From the NCBI RefSeq assembly GCF_040947875.1, contig NZ_JBFRXN010000002.1, positions 682,001-746,000 on the forward strand: a DNA stretch of 64,000 bases. The letters are read 5' to 3'. A program made the translations under genes and the position numbers. Each line of letters opens with the position of its first letter. Position 1 is the stretch's first letter. This DNA comes from Pseudomonas sp. MYb118 (GTDB lineage: Bacteria; Pseudomonadota; Gammaproteobacteria; Pseudomonadales; Pseudomonadaceae). Below, piece after piece: positions 27,684-37,418 of the stretch. The notes under the pieces were generated by a model. It saw nothing but the letters and a program-made list of their open reading frames with translations. It did not search any database and was not told where the DNA came from.

Positions 27684-27735
27684 TATCGCGAGCAAGCTCG
27701 CTCCTACAGGTGTAGGAGCGGGCTTGCCCGCGATG
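27684..27735. repeat. tight REP doublet
   Basis: CTATCGCGAGCAAGCTCGCTCCTACAGG abuts TGTAGGAGCGGGCTTGCCCGCGATG. The right copy has the compensated GCGGGC/GCCCGC head. It lies between the convergent uraA and hemH genes. Confidence 0.9.
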
Positions 27736-27738
27736 CTT

Positions 27739-28761
27739 TTAAAGGGCCAACGGCGCTCTTTCACACAGCGCACTCAACGCCCGCGCCCACTGCGGATCAT
27801 CATTGAGGCACGGCACCAGCACCAACTCCTCCCCTCCCGCTTCGCAGAATTGCTCCTTGCCGCGGTCACCGATCTCTTCCAGGGTCTCGATGCAGTCGGC
27901 CACGAACGCCGGGCACATCACCAGCACTTTCTTCACGCCGCTCTTGGCCAGCTCGTCCAGACGGGCTTCGGTGTAGGGTTCGATCCACTTCGCCCGGCCC
28001 AAGCGCGACTGGAAGGACACCGACCACTTGCCGTCCGGCAGGCCCATGCGCTTGGCGAACTCGGCCGCCGTGCGCAGGCACTGGCCGCGGTAGCAGGTCG
28101 CAACCACCTCCGGCGGCGCTCCGGCGCAGCAATCACCCGCGCCGTCGAAGCGGTGGCCGGGGTTGAGTTTTTTCAGGTGACGCTCCGGCAACCCGTGGAA
28201 GCTCAGCAACAGGTGATCGAAGTCCTGCTGCAAATGCGGTTTGGCGCTCGCCACCAGGGCATCGAGGTATTCCGGCTGATCGTAGAACGGTTCGAGAATC
28301 GACAGCGTGACGTCGAGCTTGTGCTCGCGGATCACCCGCTTGGCTTCCTCGATCACCGTGGTCGTGGTGCTGTCGGCGAACTGTGGATACAGCGGCGCAA
28401 GGGTGACGCGCTTGTGCCCCTGGGCGGCGAACTGCAGCAGTTTCGACTCGATCGAGGGCTGGCCATAACGCATCGCCAGTTCCACCGGCCCATGGCGCCA
28501 TTGGGCGGTCATGGCCTGTTGCAGGCGGCGGCTGAGCACCACCAGCGGCGACCCCTCCTCCCACCAGATCGAGGCGTAGGCGTGGGCCGACTGCTCCGGA
28601 CGCTTGATCAGGATCAGCGAGACCAGCAAACGACGCACCGGCCAGGGCAGGTCGATCACATACGGGTCCATCAGAAATTGATTGAGGTAGCTGCGCACGT
28701 CCGCCACCGAGGTGGAGGCCGGAGAGCCCAGGTTGACCAGAAGCAACGCGTGATCGGTCAT
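27739..28761 (-). CDS. hemH: ferrochelatase
   Basis: The 340-residue protein starts [16 protein letters not shown], has the active-site His in [15 protein letters not shown] (about 185-199) and the second conserved Glu/His region [12 protein letters not shown]. It inserts Fe2+ into protoporphyrin IX, the last step of heme synthesis, at the membrane. The TIGR01777 gene ends 13 bp upstream on the same strand, so they form a unit. It neighbours the light-response cluster; free protoporphyrin is a photosensitiser, which gives the placement some sense. Confidence 0.97.
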   Translation of the reverse strand: MTDHALLLVNLGSPASTSVADVRSYLNQFLMDPYVIDLPWPVRRLLVSLILIKRPEQSAHAYASIWWEEGSPLVVLSRRLQQAMTAQWRHGPVELAMRYGQPSIESKLLQFAAQGHKRVTLAPLYPQFADSTTTTVIEEAKRVIREHKLDVTLSILEPFYDQPEYLDALVASAKPHLQQDFDHLLLSFHGLPERHLKKLNPGHRFDGAGDCCAGAPPEVVATCYRGQCLRTAAEFAKRMGLPDGKWSVSFQSRLGRAKWIEPYTEARLDELAKSGVKKVLVMCPAFVADCIETLEEIGDRGKEQFCEAGGEELVLVPCLNDDPQWARALSALCERAPLAL

Positions 28762-28774
28762 GCAACATCCTATT

Positions 28775-29677
28775 TCAAAGGCGGCGGGACAAGTCGTCCA
28801 GTGCCGCGCGCAGATCAGTGAACTTGAAGGTGTAGCCCGCTTCCAGCAAGCGAGCCGGCAAGGCTTTCTGGCCGCCCAGCAACAGCGATGACAATTCCCC
28901 CAGGCCGACTTTCAACGCCAGCGCCGGCATCGGCATGAACGCCGGTCGGTGCAGCACGCTGCCCAGCGTCCTGGCGAACTCGCGATTGCGCACCGGTTTG
29001 GGCGCGCAGGCATTATAAGGACCACTGGCGCTTTTCTGATGCAGAAGAAAATCAATCAGGGCGATTTCGTCGTCGATATGAATCCAGGGCATCCACTGCC
29101 GACCATTGCCCAGAGGCCCGCCCAGCCCCAGTTTGAACGGCAGCAACAGCCGCGACAAAAAGCCGCCCTCGGCAGACAGTACCAGCCCGGTGCGAATGAA
29201 CACGACCCGAACGCCCAACGCCTCGGCACGCTGCGCGGTTTCTTCCCAGGCAATGCACAACTGGCTGGCAAAGTCGTCGATGACGGGCGCCGAGTCTTCC
29301 GTCAACTCACGCTCGCCGCCATCGCCGTACCAACCAATGGCGGAGCCGGAAATCAGCACCTGGGGTTTTTGCTCGCAGTGTTCCAGCCAGGCCAGCAGGG
29401 TTTCGGTCAGGGTAATCCGGCTGCTCCAGAGCAGCGCCTTGCGCCGTGATGTCCACGGGCGATCGGCAATCGGCGCACCCGCGAGGTTGATGATCGCATC
29501 CACCGGTTCCTGTCCCAGGTCTTCGAACAGCGCGATACCGCGAACCTGGGGCCCGCAGATTTTCGCGACTTTGTCAGGCGTACGGCTCACGACGGTCAGG
29601 CGATGGCCCTGACTCGACCAGTGCCTGCAGAGTTGGCGTCCTATCAAACCAGTACCGCCGGTCAGCAATATGTGCAT
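28775..29677 (-). CDS. TIGR01777-family NAD-dependent epimerase/dehydratase (YfcH-like)
   Basis: The 300-residue protein has an N-terminal [11 protein letters not shown]ossmann loop, the segment [11 protein letters not shown] (SDR catalytic region) and C-terminal DUF1731-like [29 protein letters not shown]. The family is of extended SDRs with unknown substrate. It is upstream of hemH. Divergent from the FAD oxidoreductase, so the operator region at 29804 may affect it too. Confidence 0.9.
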   Translation of the reverse strand: MHILLTGGTGLIGRQLCRHWSSQGHRLTVVSRTPDKVAKICGPQVRGIALFEDLGQEPVDAIINLAGAPIADRPWTSRRKALLWSSRITLTETLLAWLEHCEQKPQVLISGSAIGWYGDGGERELTEDSAPVIDDFASQLCIAWEETAQRAEALGVRVVFIRTGLVLSAEGGFLSRLLLPFKLGLGGPLGNGRQWMPWIHIDDEIALIDFLLHQKSASGPYNACAPKPVRNREFARTLGSVLHRPAFMPMPALALKVGLGELSSLLLGGQKALPARLLEAGYTFKFTDLRAALDDLSRRL

Positions 29678-29772
29678 GACTTCTTCCTCGCGTGGCGTTT
29701 TCCCCTGATCACTAGTCTATTTTTATAAGCAGGGAATCTTTGATATCGAGCAGGCTCTGTGTTTAACAATAG

Positions 29773-31073
<1,301 letters not shown>

Positions 31074-31097
31074 TCCGCTGGCGCCGCGCCGAAAAGC

Positions 31098-31171
31098 TAT
31101 ACAAACAATTTGACTTGTACACCTTTGAATCTATGATGAAGTTATGTTGTACAGAATAATCAATCTGTACA
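31098..31171 (+). promoter_or_regulatory. sigma70 promoter overlapped by two LitR-type boxes
   Basis: Box 1: TATACA (31098-31103), 12 bp, TGTACA (31116-31121). Box 2: TGTACA (31148-31153), 12 bp, TGTACA (31166-31171). A promoter TTGACT (31110-31115), 16-bp spacer, TATGAT (31132-31137) lies across box 1, so a bound regulator would cover the -35 and spacer; box 2 covers the expected start region. This fits repression in the dark by the MerR protein encoded two genes downstream. Confidence 0.8.
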
Positions 31172-31193
31172 GGTTCTGATTCGAGGTGCTCAG

Positions 31194-32153
31194 ATGTCCG
31201 ACACCCGTGTGAAACCTAAAATCGCCATCAGCGCCTGCCTGATGGGTGCCGAGGTGCGCTTCAACGGCGGGCACAAGCAATCGCAGCTGTGCAGTCACAC
31301 CCTCACCGACTACTTTGATTTCGTTGCGGTGTGCCCCGAGGTTGCGATCGGCCTGGGCATCCCTCGCCAGCCGATCCGCCTGGTCGGCGACACCCGCCAC
31401 CCCGAAGCCGTAGGCACCGTTGACCCCGCGTTGAACGTCACCCGGCCGCTGGCTGAGTTCGGTGAAAAGATGGCCACCGAGCTGGACGATATCTGCGGCT
31501 ATATCTTCATGCAGAAATCGCCGTCGTGCGGGCTGGAGCGGGTCAAGGTCTATCACGCCAACGGCGCCCCGGTCGATGGCGGTGGCCGCGGCATCTACGC
31601 CGAAGCATTCTGCGCCCGGCATGTGGATTTGCCGGTGGAAGAAGCCGGTCGTTTGAATGACCCGGTGTTGCGGGAAAACTTCCTCACCCGCGTATTTGCC
31701 TACAGCGACTGGCAACAACTACGCCGGGAGGGTCTCTCCCGCCGCGCCCTCACCGACTTTCACTCGCGCTACAAATACCTGCTGATGGCCCACCATCCCG
31801 AGCAGTACAAAGTCCTGGGCAATTTGCTCGGCAACATGGGCCACACCGATCCACAGGAACTCGGCCCGCGCTATTTCAGCGCGCTGATGGCCGCGTTGAA
31901 ACAGTGCGCCACGCGCGGCACGCACACCAACGTCCTGCAACACCTCAGCGGTTACCTCAAGCGGTGCATCAGTGCCGAAGACAAGCAGGAAATGCAGCAC
32001 GTGATTGGCCAGTATCGCCTCGGCATCGTGCCGCTGGTGGTGCCATTGACGCTGCTCAAGCACTACTTCCGCCAACACCCCGATCCGTACATCGCGCAAC
32101 AGGTTTACCTGCAACCGCACCCGGAAAACCTCAGCCTGCGAAACGCCATCTGA
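31194..32153 (+). CDS. DUF523/DUF1722 protein (YbgA-like fusion)
   Basis: A 319-residue protein with N-terminal DUF523 (KIAISACLMGAEVRFNGGHKQS, CPEVAIGLGIPR, MQKSPSCGL; conserved Cys residues at about 14, 43 and 109) and C-terminal DUF1722 (about 190-310; HSRYKYLLMAHHPEQYKVLG). The Cys pattern of DUF523 suggests a metal or Fe-S ligand set. First gene after the two-box promoter with GAGGTG as ribosome binding site; overlaps the MerR gene (TGATG). In many bacteria this fusion sits next to photolyase. Function unknown. Confidence 0.88.
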   Translation: MSDTRVKPKIAISACLMGAEVRFNGGHKQSQLCSHTLTDYFDFVAVCPEVAIGLGIPRQPIRLVGDTRHPEAVGTVDPALNVTRPLAEFGEKMATELDDICGYIFMQKSPSCGLERVKVYHANGAPVDGGGRGIYAEAFCARHVDLPVEEAGRLNDPVLRENFLTRVFAYSDWQQLRREGLSRRALTDFHSRYKYLLMAHHPEQYKVLGNLLGNMGHTDPQELGPRYFSALMAALKQCATRGTHTNVLQHLSGYLKRCISAEDKQEMQHVIGQYRLGIVPLVVPLTLLKHYFRQHPDPYIAQQVYLQPHPENLSLRNAI

Positions 32154-33094
32154 TGAAAACCGCCATCGACAGCAGCGCCGGCGAAGACCTTGGCGCCGAT
32201 TTCAAGAAAGCCCTGGACGAAGGCTGGCTGCCGATTCGTGAGGTGGCCCGACGCACCGGCGTCAACGCCATCACCCTGCGTGCCTGGGAACGTCGTTATG
32301 GCCTGATCGTGCCGCAACGCACGCCCAAGGGGCATCGGTTGTTCAGCGCCGAACACGTGCAACGCATCCTGACGATACTCACCTGGCTCAATCGCGGTGT
32401 GGCCGTCAGCCAGGTCAAACACCTGCTCGACACCCCCCAGGCCGCCAGCGCCTCGGTGGAAAACGATTGGCACGTGCTGCGCCACACCTTGCTGCAAGCG
32501 ATCACGCAATTGAATGAACGCAGTCTCGATGACACCGTCAACCAGGCCATTGCCTTGTACCCGCCACGGACCTTGTGCGAACACCTGCTGATGCCGCTGC
32601 TGACCGAACTGGAACAACGCTGGCAAGGTCAGTTCGGTGCGCAGATGGAGCGGGTGTTTTTTCACTCCTGGCTGCGCAGCAAGTTCGGCGCGCGCCTTTA
32701 TCACAACAATCGCCAGTTGCGCAGCGCGCCGCTGCTGCTGGTCAATCACTCGGACCGGCCACTGGAGCCGCATCTGTGGCTGACCGCGTGGCTGTTCAGC
32801 AGCGCCGATTGCCCGGTGGAAGTGTTCGACTGGCCACTGCCGCCCGGCGAACTGGCGCTGGCCGTCGATCACCTGCAAGCCCGTGGCGTGCTGCTGTATT
32901 CAAGCAAAGCCATCAACCTGGCGCAGTTACCCAAACTGCTGCACGGCGTCGGCTGCCCGAAAATGATCGCCGGCCCGGCGGTGTGCATCCATCACGCCGA
33001 GCTGGCCGCAAAAACCTCTGACATCGCTGATCTGTTCCTGGCCGAAGACCCGCTCTCGGCACACCAGGAATGGGTTCGGCGCGAACTTCTCTAG
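32153..33094 (+). CDS. class II LitR-like MerR-family light regulator (no B12 ligands)
   Basis: The start is ATG at 32153 (overlap with the previous stop). The 313-residue protein has a MerR helix-turn-helix at 25-92 (LPIREVARRTGVNAITLRAWERRYGL) then a CarH/LitR-like sensory region. In B12-binding CarH the four-helix segment has W-x9-EH and the Rossmann part has DxHxxG. Here the first reads RWQGQFGAQMERVFF (ER, not EH) and no DxHxxG is present, so it should not bind adenosylcobalamin: a class II LitR. In P. putida, class II LitR proteins (PplR) control light-induced genes with help from a LOV protein. The T(G/A)TACA-N12 boxes upstream are its likely targets. From memory P. aeruginosa PA4659 is the positional match. 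Confidence 0.85.
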   Translation: MKTAIDSSAGEDLGADFKKALDEGWLPIREVARRTGVNAITLRAWERRYGLIVPQRTPKGHRLFSAEHVQRILTILTWLNRGVAVSQVKHLLDTPQAASASVENDWHVLRHTLLQAITQLNERSLDDTVNQAIALYPPRTLCEHLLMPLLTELEQRWQGQFGAQMERVFFHSWLRSKFGARLYHNNRQLRSAPLLLVNHSDRPLEPHLWLTAWLFSSADCPVEVFDWPLPPGELALAVDHLQARGVLLYSSKAINLAQLPKLLHGVGCPKMIAGPAVCIHHAELAAKTSDIADLFLAEDPLSAHQEWVRRELL

Positions 33095-34558
33095 ATGAGT
33101 GCCGACACCACCATGCAATTGATCTGGCTGCGCAGCGACTTGCGCCTGCATGACAACACCGCCCTCTCGGCGGCAGCGGACCGTGGCCCCTGTGTCGCGA
33201 TTTACCTGCTCAGCCCCGGACAATGGCAGGCCCATGACGACGCGCCGTGCAAGGTGGATTTCTGGCTGCGCAACCTCGCTCACTTGAGCAAGGCATTGGG
33301 CAAGCTGCACATTCCGTTGCTGATCCGCACGGCCGAGCATTGGGATAAGGCGCCCAGGGTGCTGCTCGATGTCTGCCGCGAATTGAACGTCGAGGCGGTG
33401 CACGTCAACGAGGAATATGGCGTCAACGAGAGTGATCGCGACGCGGCAGTGGCCGATCTGCTGGGCCGTCACGACATCGCCTTCAACAGTTATCTGGATC
33501 AGTTGTTGTTCAAACCCGGCAGTGTGCTGACCAAGACGGGCACGTACTTTCAGGTGTTCAGCCAGTTCCGCAAAGTGTGTTACGAACGCCTGCATCGGTC
33601 GCTGCCGGGCCGGGTTAAGGCGCCGATGGCGCAGCAGAAGCTGAACATCAAAAGCGATGAAATCCCCGCCAGCGTCAAAGGTTTCGAGCTCCCCAGCGAC
33701 ACCCTGCGCGCCCTTTGGCCCGCCGGCGAAGCCGAAGCGCAGCGCCGCCTCGACACCTTTGCCGACCAGCAGATCGACTACTACCAGAGCGAGCGCGACT
33801 TCCCGGCCAAACCCGGCACCAGCCAGCTCTCGGCGTACCTCGCCGCCGGGGTGATTTCCCCGCGCCAGTGTCTGCACGCGGCCTTGCAAAGCAATCAGGG
33901 CGAATTCGAAAGCGGCAAGGTCGGCGCGGTCACCTGGATCAACGAGTTGCTGTGGCGCGAGTTCTACAAACACATCCTGGTGGGTTACCCGCGTGTCTCG
34001 CGGCATCGCGCCTTCCGCCCGGAAACCGAAGCGCTGGCCTGGCGCCAGGCGCCCAAGGAACTGCAGGCCTGGCAGGAAGCCCGCACCGGCCTGCCGATCA
34101 TCGACGCGGCGATGCGCCAATTGCTGGAAACCGGCTGGATGCACAACCGCCTGCGCATGGTCGTGGCGATGTTCCTGACCAAGAACCTGCTGATCGACTG
34201 GCGCGAAGGCGAACGATTTTTCATGCGCCACCTGATTGATGGCGACCTCGCCGCCAACAACGGTGGCTGGCAGTGGAGCGCCTCCACCGGCACCGATTCG
34301 GCGCCCTACTTCCGGATTTTCAACCCGCTCAGCCAATCGGAAAAATTCGACCGCGAGGGCCTGTTCATCAAGCACTGGCTGCCGGAGCTGGCCGAACTGA
34401 ATAAAAAGGATGTGCACAACCCGGCCAACCTTGGCGGCCTGTTCGGCGTGGCGGACTACCCCTCGCCGATTGTCAACCTGAGCACCTCCCGTGCCCGCGC
34501 ACTGGCGGCGTTCAAGGACCTGCCGTCACGCCAGAGCGCCGCAGAGCCAAATGATTGA
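33095..34558 (+). CDS. phrB: deoxyribodipyrimidine photolyase
   Basis: The 487-residue enzyme has the N-terminal antenna domain (WLRSDLRLHDNTAL, about 10-23) and the C-terminal FAD domain with GTSQLSAYLAAGVISPRQC, WINELLWREFYKHIL, and DGDLAANNGGWQWSASTGTDSAPYFRIFNP. Length and motifs fit class I CPD photolyase, which repairs UV pyrimidine dimers using blue light. It follows the MerR stop without a gap (TAGATG) and has no good ribosome binding site, so translation is probably coupled. An ATG at 33113 is an alternative start. Confidence 0.96.
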   Translation: MSADTTMQLIWLRSDLRLHDNTALSAAADRGPCVAIYLLSPGQWQAHDDAPCKVDFWLRNLAHLSKALGKLHIPLLIRTAEHWDKAPRVLLDVCRELNVEAVHVNEEYGVNESDRDAAVADLLGRHDIAFNSYLDQLLFKPGSVLTKTGTYFQVFSQFRKVCYERLHRSLPGRVKAPMAQQKLNIKSDEIPASVKGFELPSDTLRALWPAGEAEAQRRLDTFADQQIDYYQSERDFPAKPGTSQLSAYLAAGVISPRQCLHAALQSNQGEFESGKVGAVTWINELLWREFYKHILVGYPRVSRHRAFRPETEALAWRQAPKELQAWQEARTGLPIIDAAMRQLLETGWMHNRLRMVVAMFLTKNLLIDWREGERFFMRHLIDGDLAANNGGWQWSASTGTDSAPYFRIFNPLSQSEKFDREGLFIKHWLPELAELNKKDVHNPANLGGLFGVADYPSPIVNLSTSRARALAAFKDLPSRQSAAEPND

Positions 34559-34579
34559 TTTGCTGAAAAGGAGAATGGG

Positions 34580-35362
34580 ATGAGTCGTACACCTCCGAGA
34601 CGTTATTGGCTGACCGGCGCCAGCAGCGGCATTGGCGCCGCGCTGGCCGAAGAGATTCTGAAAACCGGTGCGCAGCTGGCAGTCAGCGCACGCTCGGTGG
34701 CGCCGCTGAAGGTTCTGTCCCAGCGCTATCCGGGGCAAGTGCTGGTGGTGCCCGGCGATCTGACCAACAGCCAGACCGTGCGCGAAATCGGCGAAGAGAT
34801 CGCCGAGTTCTGGGGCGCCCTGGACTCGGTGATTCTCAATGCCGGCACCTGTGAATACGTCGATGCCCACCAGTTCGACTCGTCGATCATCGAGCACGTG
34901 GTGCGCACCAACCTGCTGGCCAGCAGTTACTGCATCGAAGCCGCCCTGCCCCTGTTGCGCAAAGGCGTCGCGCCGCACCTGGTGGGCGTCGCCAGCTCCG
35001 TGACCTACCTGCCGCTGCCTCGGGCCGAAGCCTATGGTGCCTCGAAGGCCGGGCTGCGTTACCTGTTCGAATCCCTGCGCCTGGACCTGGCACCGGAAGG
35101 CATCGAAGTCACGGTGGTCAGCCCGGGTTTCGTCGAGACCCCGCTGACGGCGAAAAACGATTTCCCCATGCCCCTCAGCTGGCCAGTGGGGAAGGCGGCA
35201 CGGCACATCTTTGCCAAGCTCAAGGATCGGCCGCTGGAGATCGCCTTTCCCGCGCTGTTCATGGCGGCACTCTGGCCCCTGTCGAAAATGCCCAACGGCG
35301 TGAAGTATGCGATCGGCAAACGCATGGTGCGCAGCAGCCCGCCGATCAAGGACCGGACATGA
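34580..35362 (+). CDS. short-chain dehydrogenase/reductase
   Basis: A 260-residue classical SDR with TGASSGIGAALAEEI (N-terminal NAD(P) loop), NAG, catalytic Ser in ASSVTYLP and YGASK (Tyr-Lys). Good ribosome binding site AAAAGGAG. It begins the second half of the light cluster, 22 bp after phrB, and overlaps the next gene by 4 bp (ATGA). In other bacteria an SDR accompanies the same FAD/DUF1365/CFA gene set induced by singlet oxygen; substrate not known. Confidence 0.9.
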   Translation: MSRTPPRRYWLTGASSGIGAALAEEILKTGAQLAVSARSVAPLKVLSQRYPGQVLVVPGDLTNSQTVREIGEEIAEFWGALDSVILNAGTCEYVDAHQFDSSIIEHVVRTNLLASSYCIEAALPLLRKGVAPHLVGVASSVTYLPLPRAEAYGASKAGLRYLFESLRLDLAPEGIEVTVVSPGFVETPLTAKNDFPMPLSWPVGKAARHIFAKLKDRPLEIAFPALFMAALWPLSKMPNGVKYAIGKRMVRSSPPIKDRT

Positions 35363-36606
35363 AAGTCGCGATCATCGGCAGCGGTATCTCGGGGCTGACC
35401 TGCGCTTACCTGCTCAATCGTCACCACGACATCACCCTCTTCGAGGCCGATGACCGGGTGGGTGGCCACACCCATACCGTGGACGTGACCGTCGAAGGGC
35501 GGACGTACAACGTGGACACCGGTTTCATTGTGTTCAACGACCGCACCTATCCGAACTTCATGCGCCTGCTGGCCCAGATCGGCGTGCGCTTCAAGCCGAC
35601 ACAGATGAGCTTCTCGGTCACCGACCCCGACAGCGGCCTGGAATACAACGGCAACAACCTCAACAGCCTGTTCGCCCAGCGCCGCAACCTGCTTTCGCCC
35701 GGTTTCCTGGGGATGCTGCGCGATATTCTGCGCTTCAATAAAGAAGCGCCACGTGACCTGGCAGAAGGCCGGATCAGCGCCGACACCCGGCTCGGTGACT
35801 ACCTGCAAGTCAACGGCTACGGCGAGCGCTTCACCCTGCATTACATCGTGCCGATGGGGGCGGCGATCTGGTCCATGCCGATGGCGGACATGCTCGGTTT
35901 TCCGCTGCAACTGTTCGTGCGGTTCTTCGACCACCATGGCTTGCTGTCCATCAGCAATCGCCCGCAATGGTGCGTGATCGAGGGCGGATCGAGCGCTTAT
36001 ATCGAACCCTTGACCGCCAGCTTCAGCGAGCGCATCCGCCTCAACTGCCCGGTGACGCGAGTCGAGCGTACGGCCGATGGCGTACTGATCCACAGCGCCG
36101 GCGGCAGCGAGCACTTCGACAAAGTGGTGTTCGCCTGCCACAGCAATGAGGCGTTGAACCTGTTGGCCGACCCAAGCGCCGCCGAACAGTCGATCCTCGG
36201 CGCCCTGCCCTACGCCAACAACGAGGTGGTGCTGCACACCGACACTCGCCTGTTGCCCATGCGCAAACTGGCGTGGGCCAGCTGGAATTACCGCCTGGGC
36301 GGCAGCGGCCACACGCACGCCGCCGTGACCTACAACATGAACATTCTGCAAGGCATCGAGAGCGACACCACGTTCTGCGTCAGCCTGAACCAGAGTGCCG
36401 GCATCACCCCCTCGAAAGTGCTGCACCGCTTTACCTACGCGCACCCGCAATACAGCGTGACCGCAGTGGGCGCACAGCAACGCTGGGAAGAGCTGAACGG
36501 CGCACGACACACGTTTTATTGCGGCGCCTATTGGGCCAACGGCTTCCATGAAGATGGCGTGGTGAGTGCGTTGCGCGTGGCGCACTCGTTCGGGCAATCG
36601 CTATGA
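35359..36606 (+). CDS. FAD-dependent amine-oxidase-like oxidoreductase
   Basis: A 415-residue flavoprotein with N-terminal GSGISGLTCAYLLN (about 7-20), EADDRVGGHTHTVDV and NVDTGFIVFNDRTYPNF, typical of the NAD(P)-binding FAD protein group next to DUF1365. Membrane anchor absent. Overlaps both neighbours by 4 bp (ATGA), so it is fully coupled. In Rhodobacter the equivalent gene belongs to the singlet-oxygen-induced set with a CFA-type methyltransferase; a role in lipid oxidation is inferred. Confidence 0.9.
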   Translation: MKVAIIGSGISGLTCAYLLNRHHDITLFEADDRVGGHTHTVDVTVEGRTYNVDTGFIVFNDRTYPNFMRLLAQIGVRFKPTQMSFSVTDPDSGLEYNGNNLNSLFAQRRNLLSPGFLGMLRDILRFNKEAPRDLAEGRISADTRLGDYLQVNGYGERFTLHYIVPMGAAIWSMPMADMLGFPLQLFVRFFDHHGLLSISNRPQWCVIEGGSSAYIEPLTASFSERIRLNCPVTRVERTADGVLIHSAGGSEHFDKVVFACHSNEALNLLADPSAAEQSILGALPYANNEVVLHTDTRLLPMRKLAWASWNYRLGGSGHTHAAVTYNMNILQGIESDTTFCVSLNQSAGITPSKVLHRFTYAHPQYSVTAVGAQQRWEELNGARHTFYCGAYWANGFHEDGVVSALRVAHSFGQSL

Positions 36607-37418
36607 ACAGCGCCCTCTACAGCGGCTGGATCCATCATCGGCGGTTCGCCCCCAAGGCGCATGAGTTCCGCTATCGGATCGGCCTGCTGTATCTGGATCT
36701 CGACGAGCAAGAGGCGGTACTCGCGCTGTCGCCGCTGTCCGGCAAACGGCGCTTCTCGCCTTTTTCATTTCGCGAACACGACTACCTCAAGATGTTTACC
36801 GGCAACGGCGTTCGCCTGATTGATGCCGTGCGTGAACAGGTTCGCCAGGCCACGGGCCATGCGCCGCAAGGCTCAATCTGCTTGCTGACCCAACCACGCA
36901 GCTGGGGCCTGGCCTTCAACCCGGTGAGTTTTTTCTACTGCTACGAAGTCGATGGCCAACTGGCGGCGATTCTCGCCGAAGTCACCAACACCCCCTGGGG
37001 CGAACGCTATCACTACGTCTTGCCGGCCAGGACACCCGAAGACCTGCACGACTTTCATCAGCATTTTGCCGTGGCGAAAGCCTTCCACGTGTCACCCTTT
37101 TTGCCGCGCGATCTCGAACACCGCATGAGCTTCAGCCCGGTGGCGAGAAAAATCGGCGTGCACATGGCCGACTGGCAAGGCGACCTGAAATTGTTCGACG
37201 CCACGCTCAACCTCAAACGCGAAGCGCTCGACAGCGCCAGCCTGCACCGTTACCTGCGGCGCTTCCCGTGGATGACGGCGAAAACCTGCCTGGCGATTTA
37301 CTGGCAAGCGTTGCGCCTGCTGTTAAAACGCCTGCCGATCTTTACCCATGAACCTGCCGACGGCAGCTTCCAGACCGCCAAAGTTGCGCCCAGAGATCGC
37401 CGCCATGAAATCCATTAG
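36603..37418 (+). CDS. DUF1365 protein
   Basis: A 271-residue protein beginning MNSALYSGWIHHRRFAPKAHEFRYRI, with the DUF1365 core LLTQPRSWGLAFNPVSFFYCYE and VAKAFHVSPFLPRD. Function unknown; co-occurs almost always with an FAD oxidoreductase upstream and a CFA-like methyltransferase downstream, exactly the order here. Overlaps the next gene by 14 bp. Confidence 0.92.
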   Translation: MNSALYSGWIHHRRFAPKAHEFRYRIGLLYLDLDEQEAVLALSPLSGKRRFSPFSFREHDYLKMFTGNGVRLIDAVREQVRQATGHAPQGSICLLTQPRSWGLAFNPVSFFYCYEVDGQLAAILAEVTNTPWGERYHYVLPARTPEDLHDFHQHFAVAKAFHVSPFLPRDLEHRMSFSPVARKIGVHMADWQGDLKLFDATLNLKREALDSASLHRYLRRFPWMTAKTCLAIYWQALRLLLKRLPIFTHEPADGSFQTAKVAPRDRRHEIH

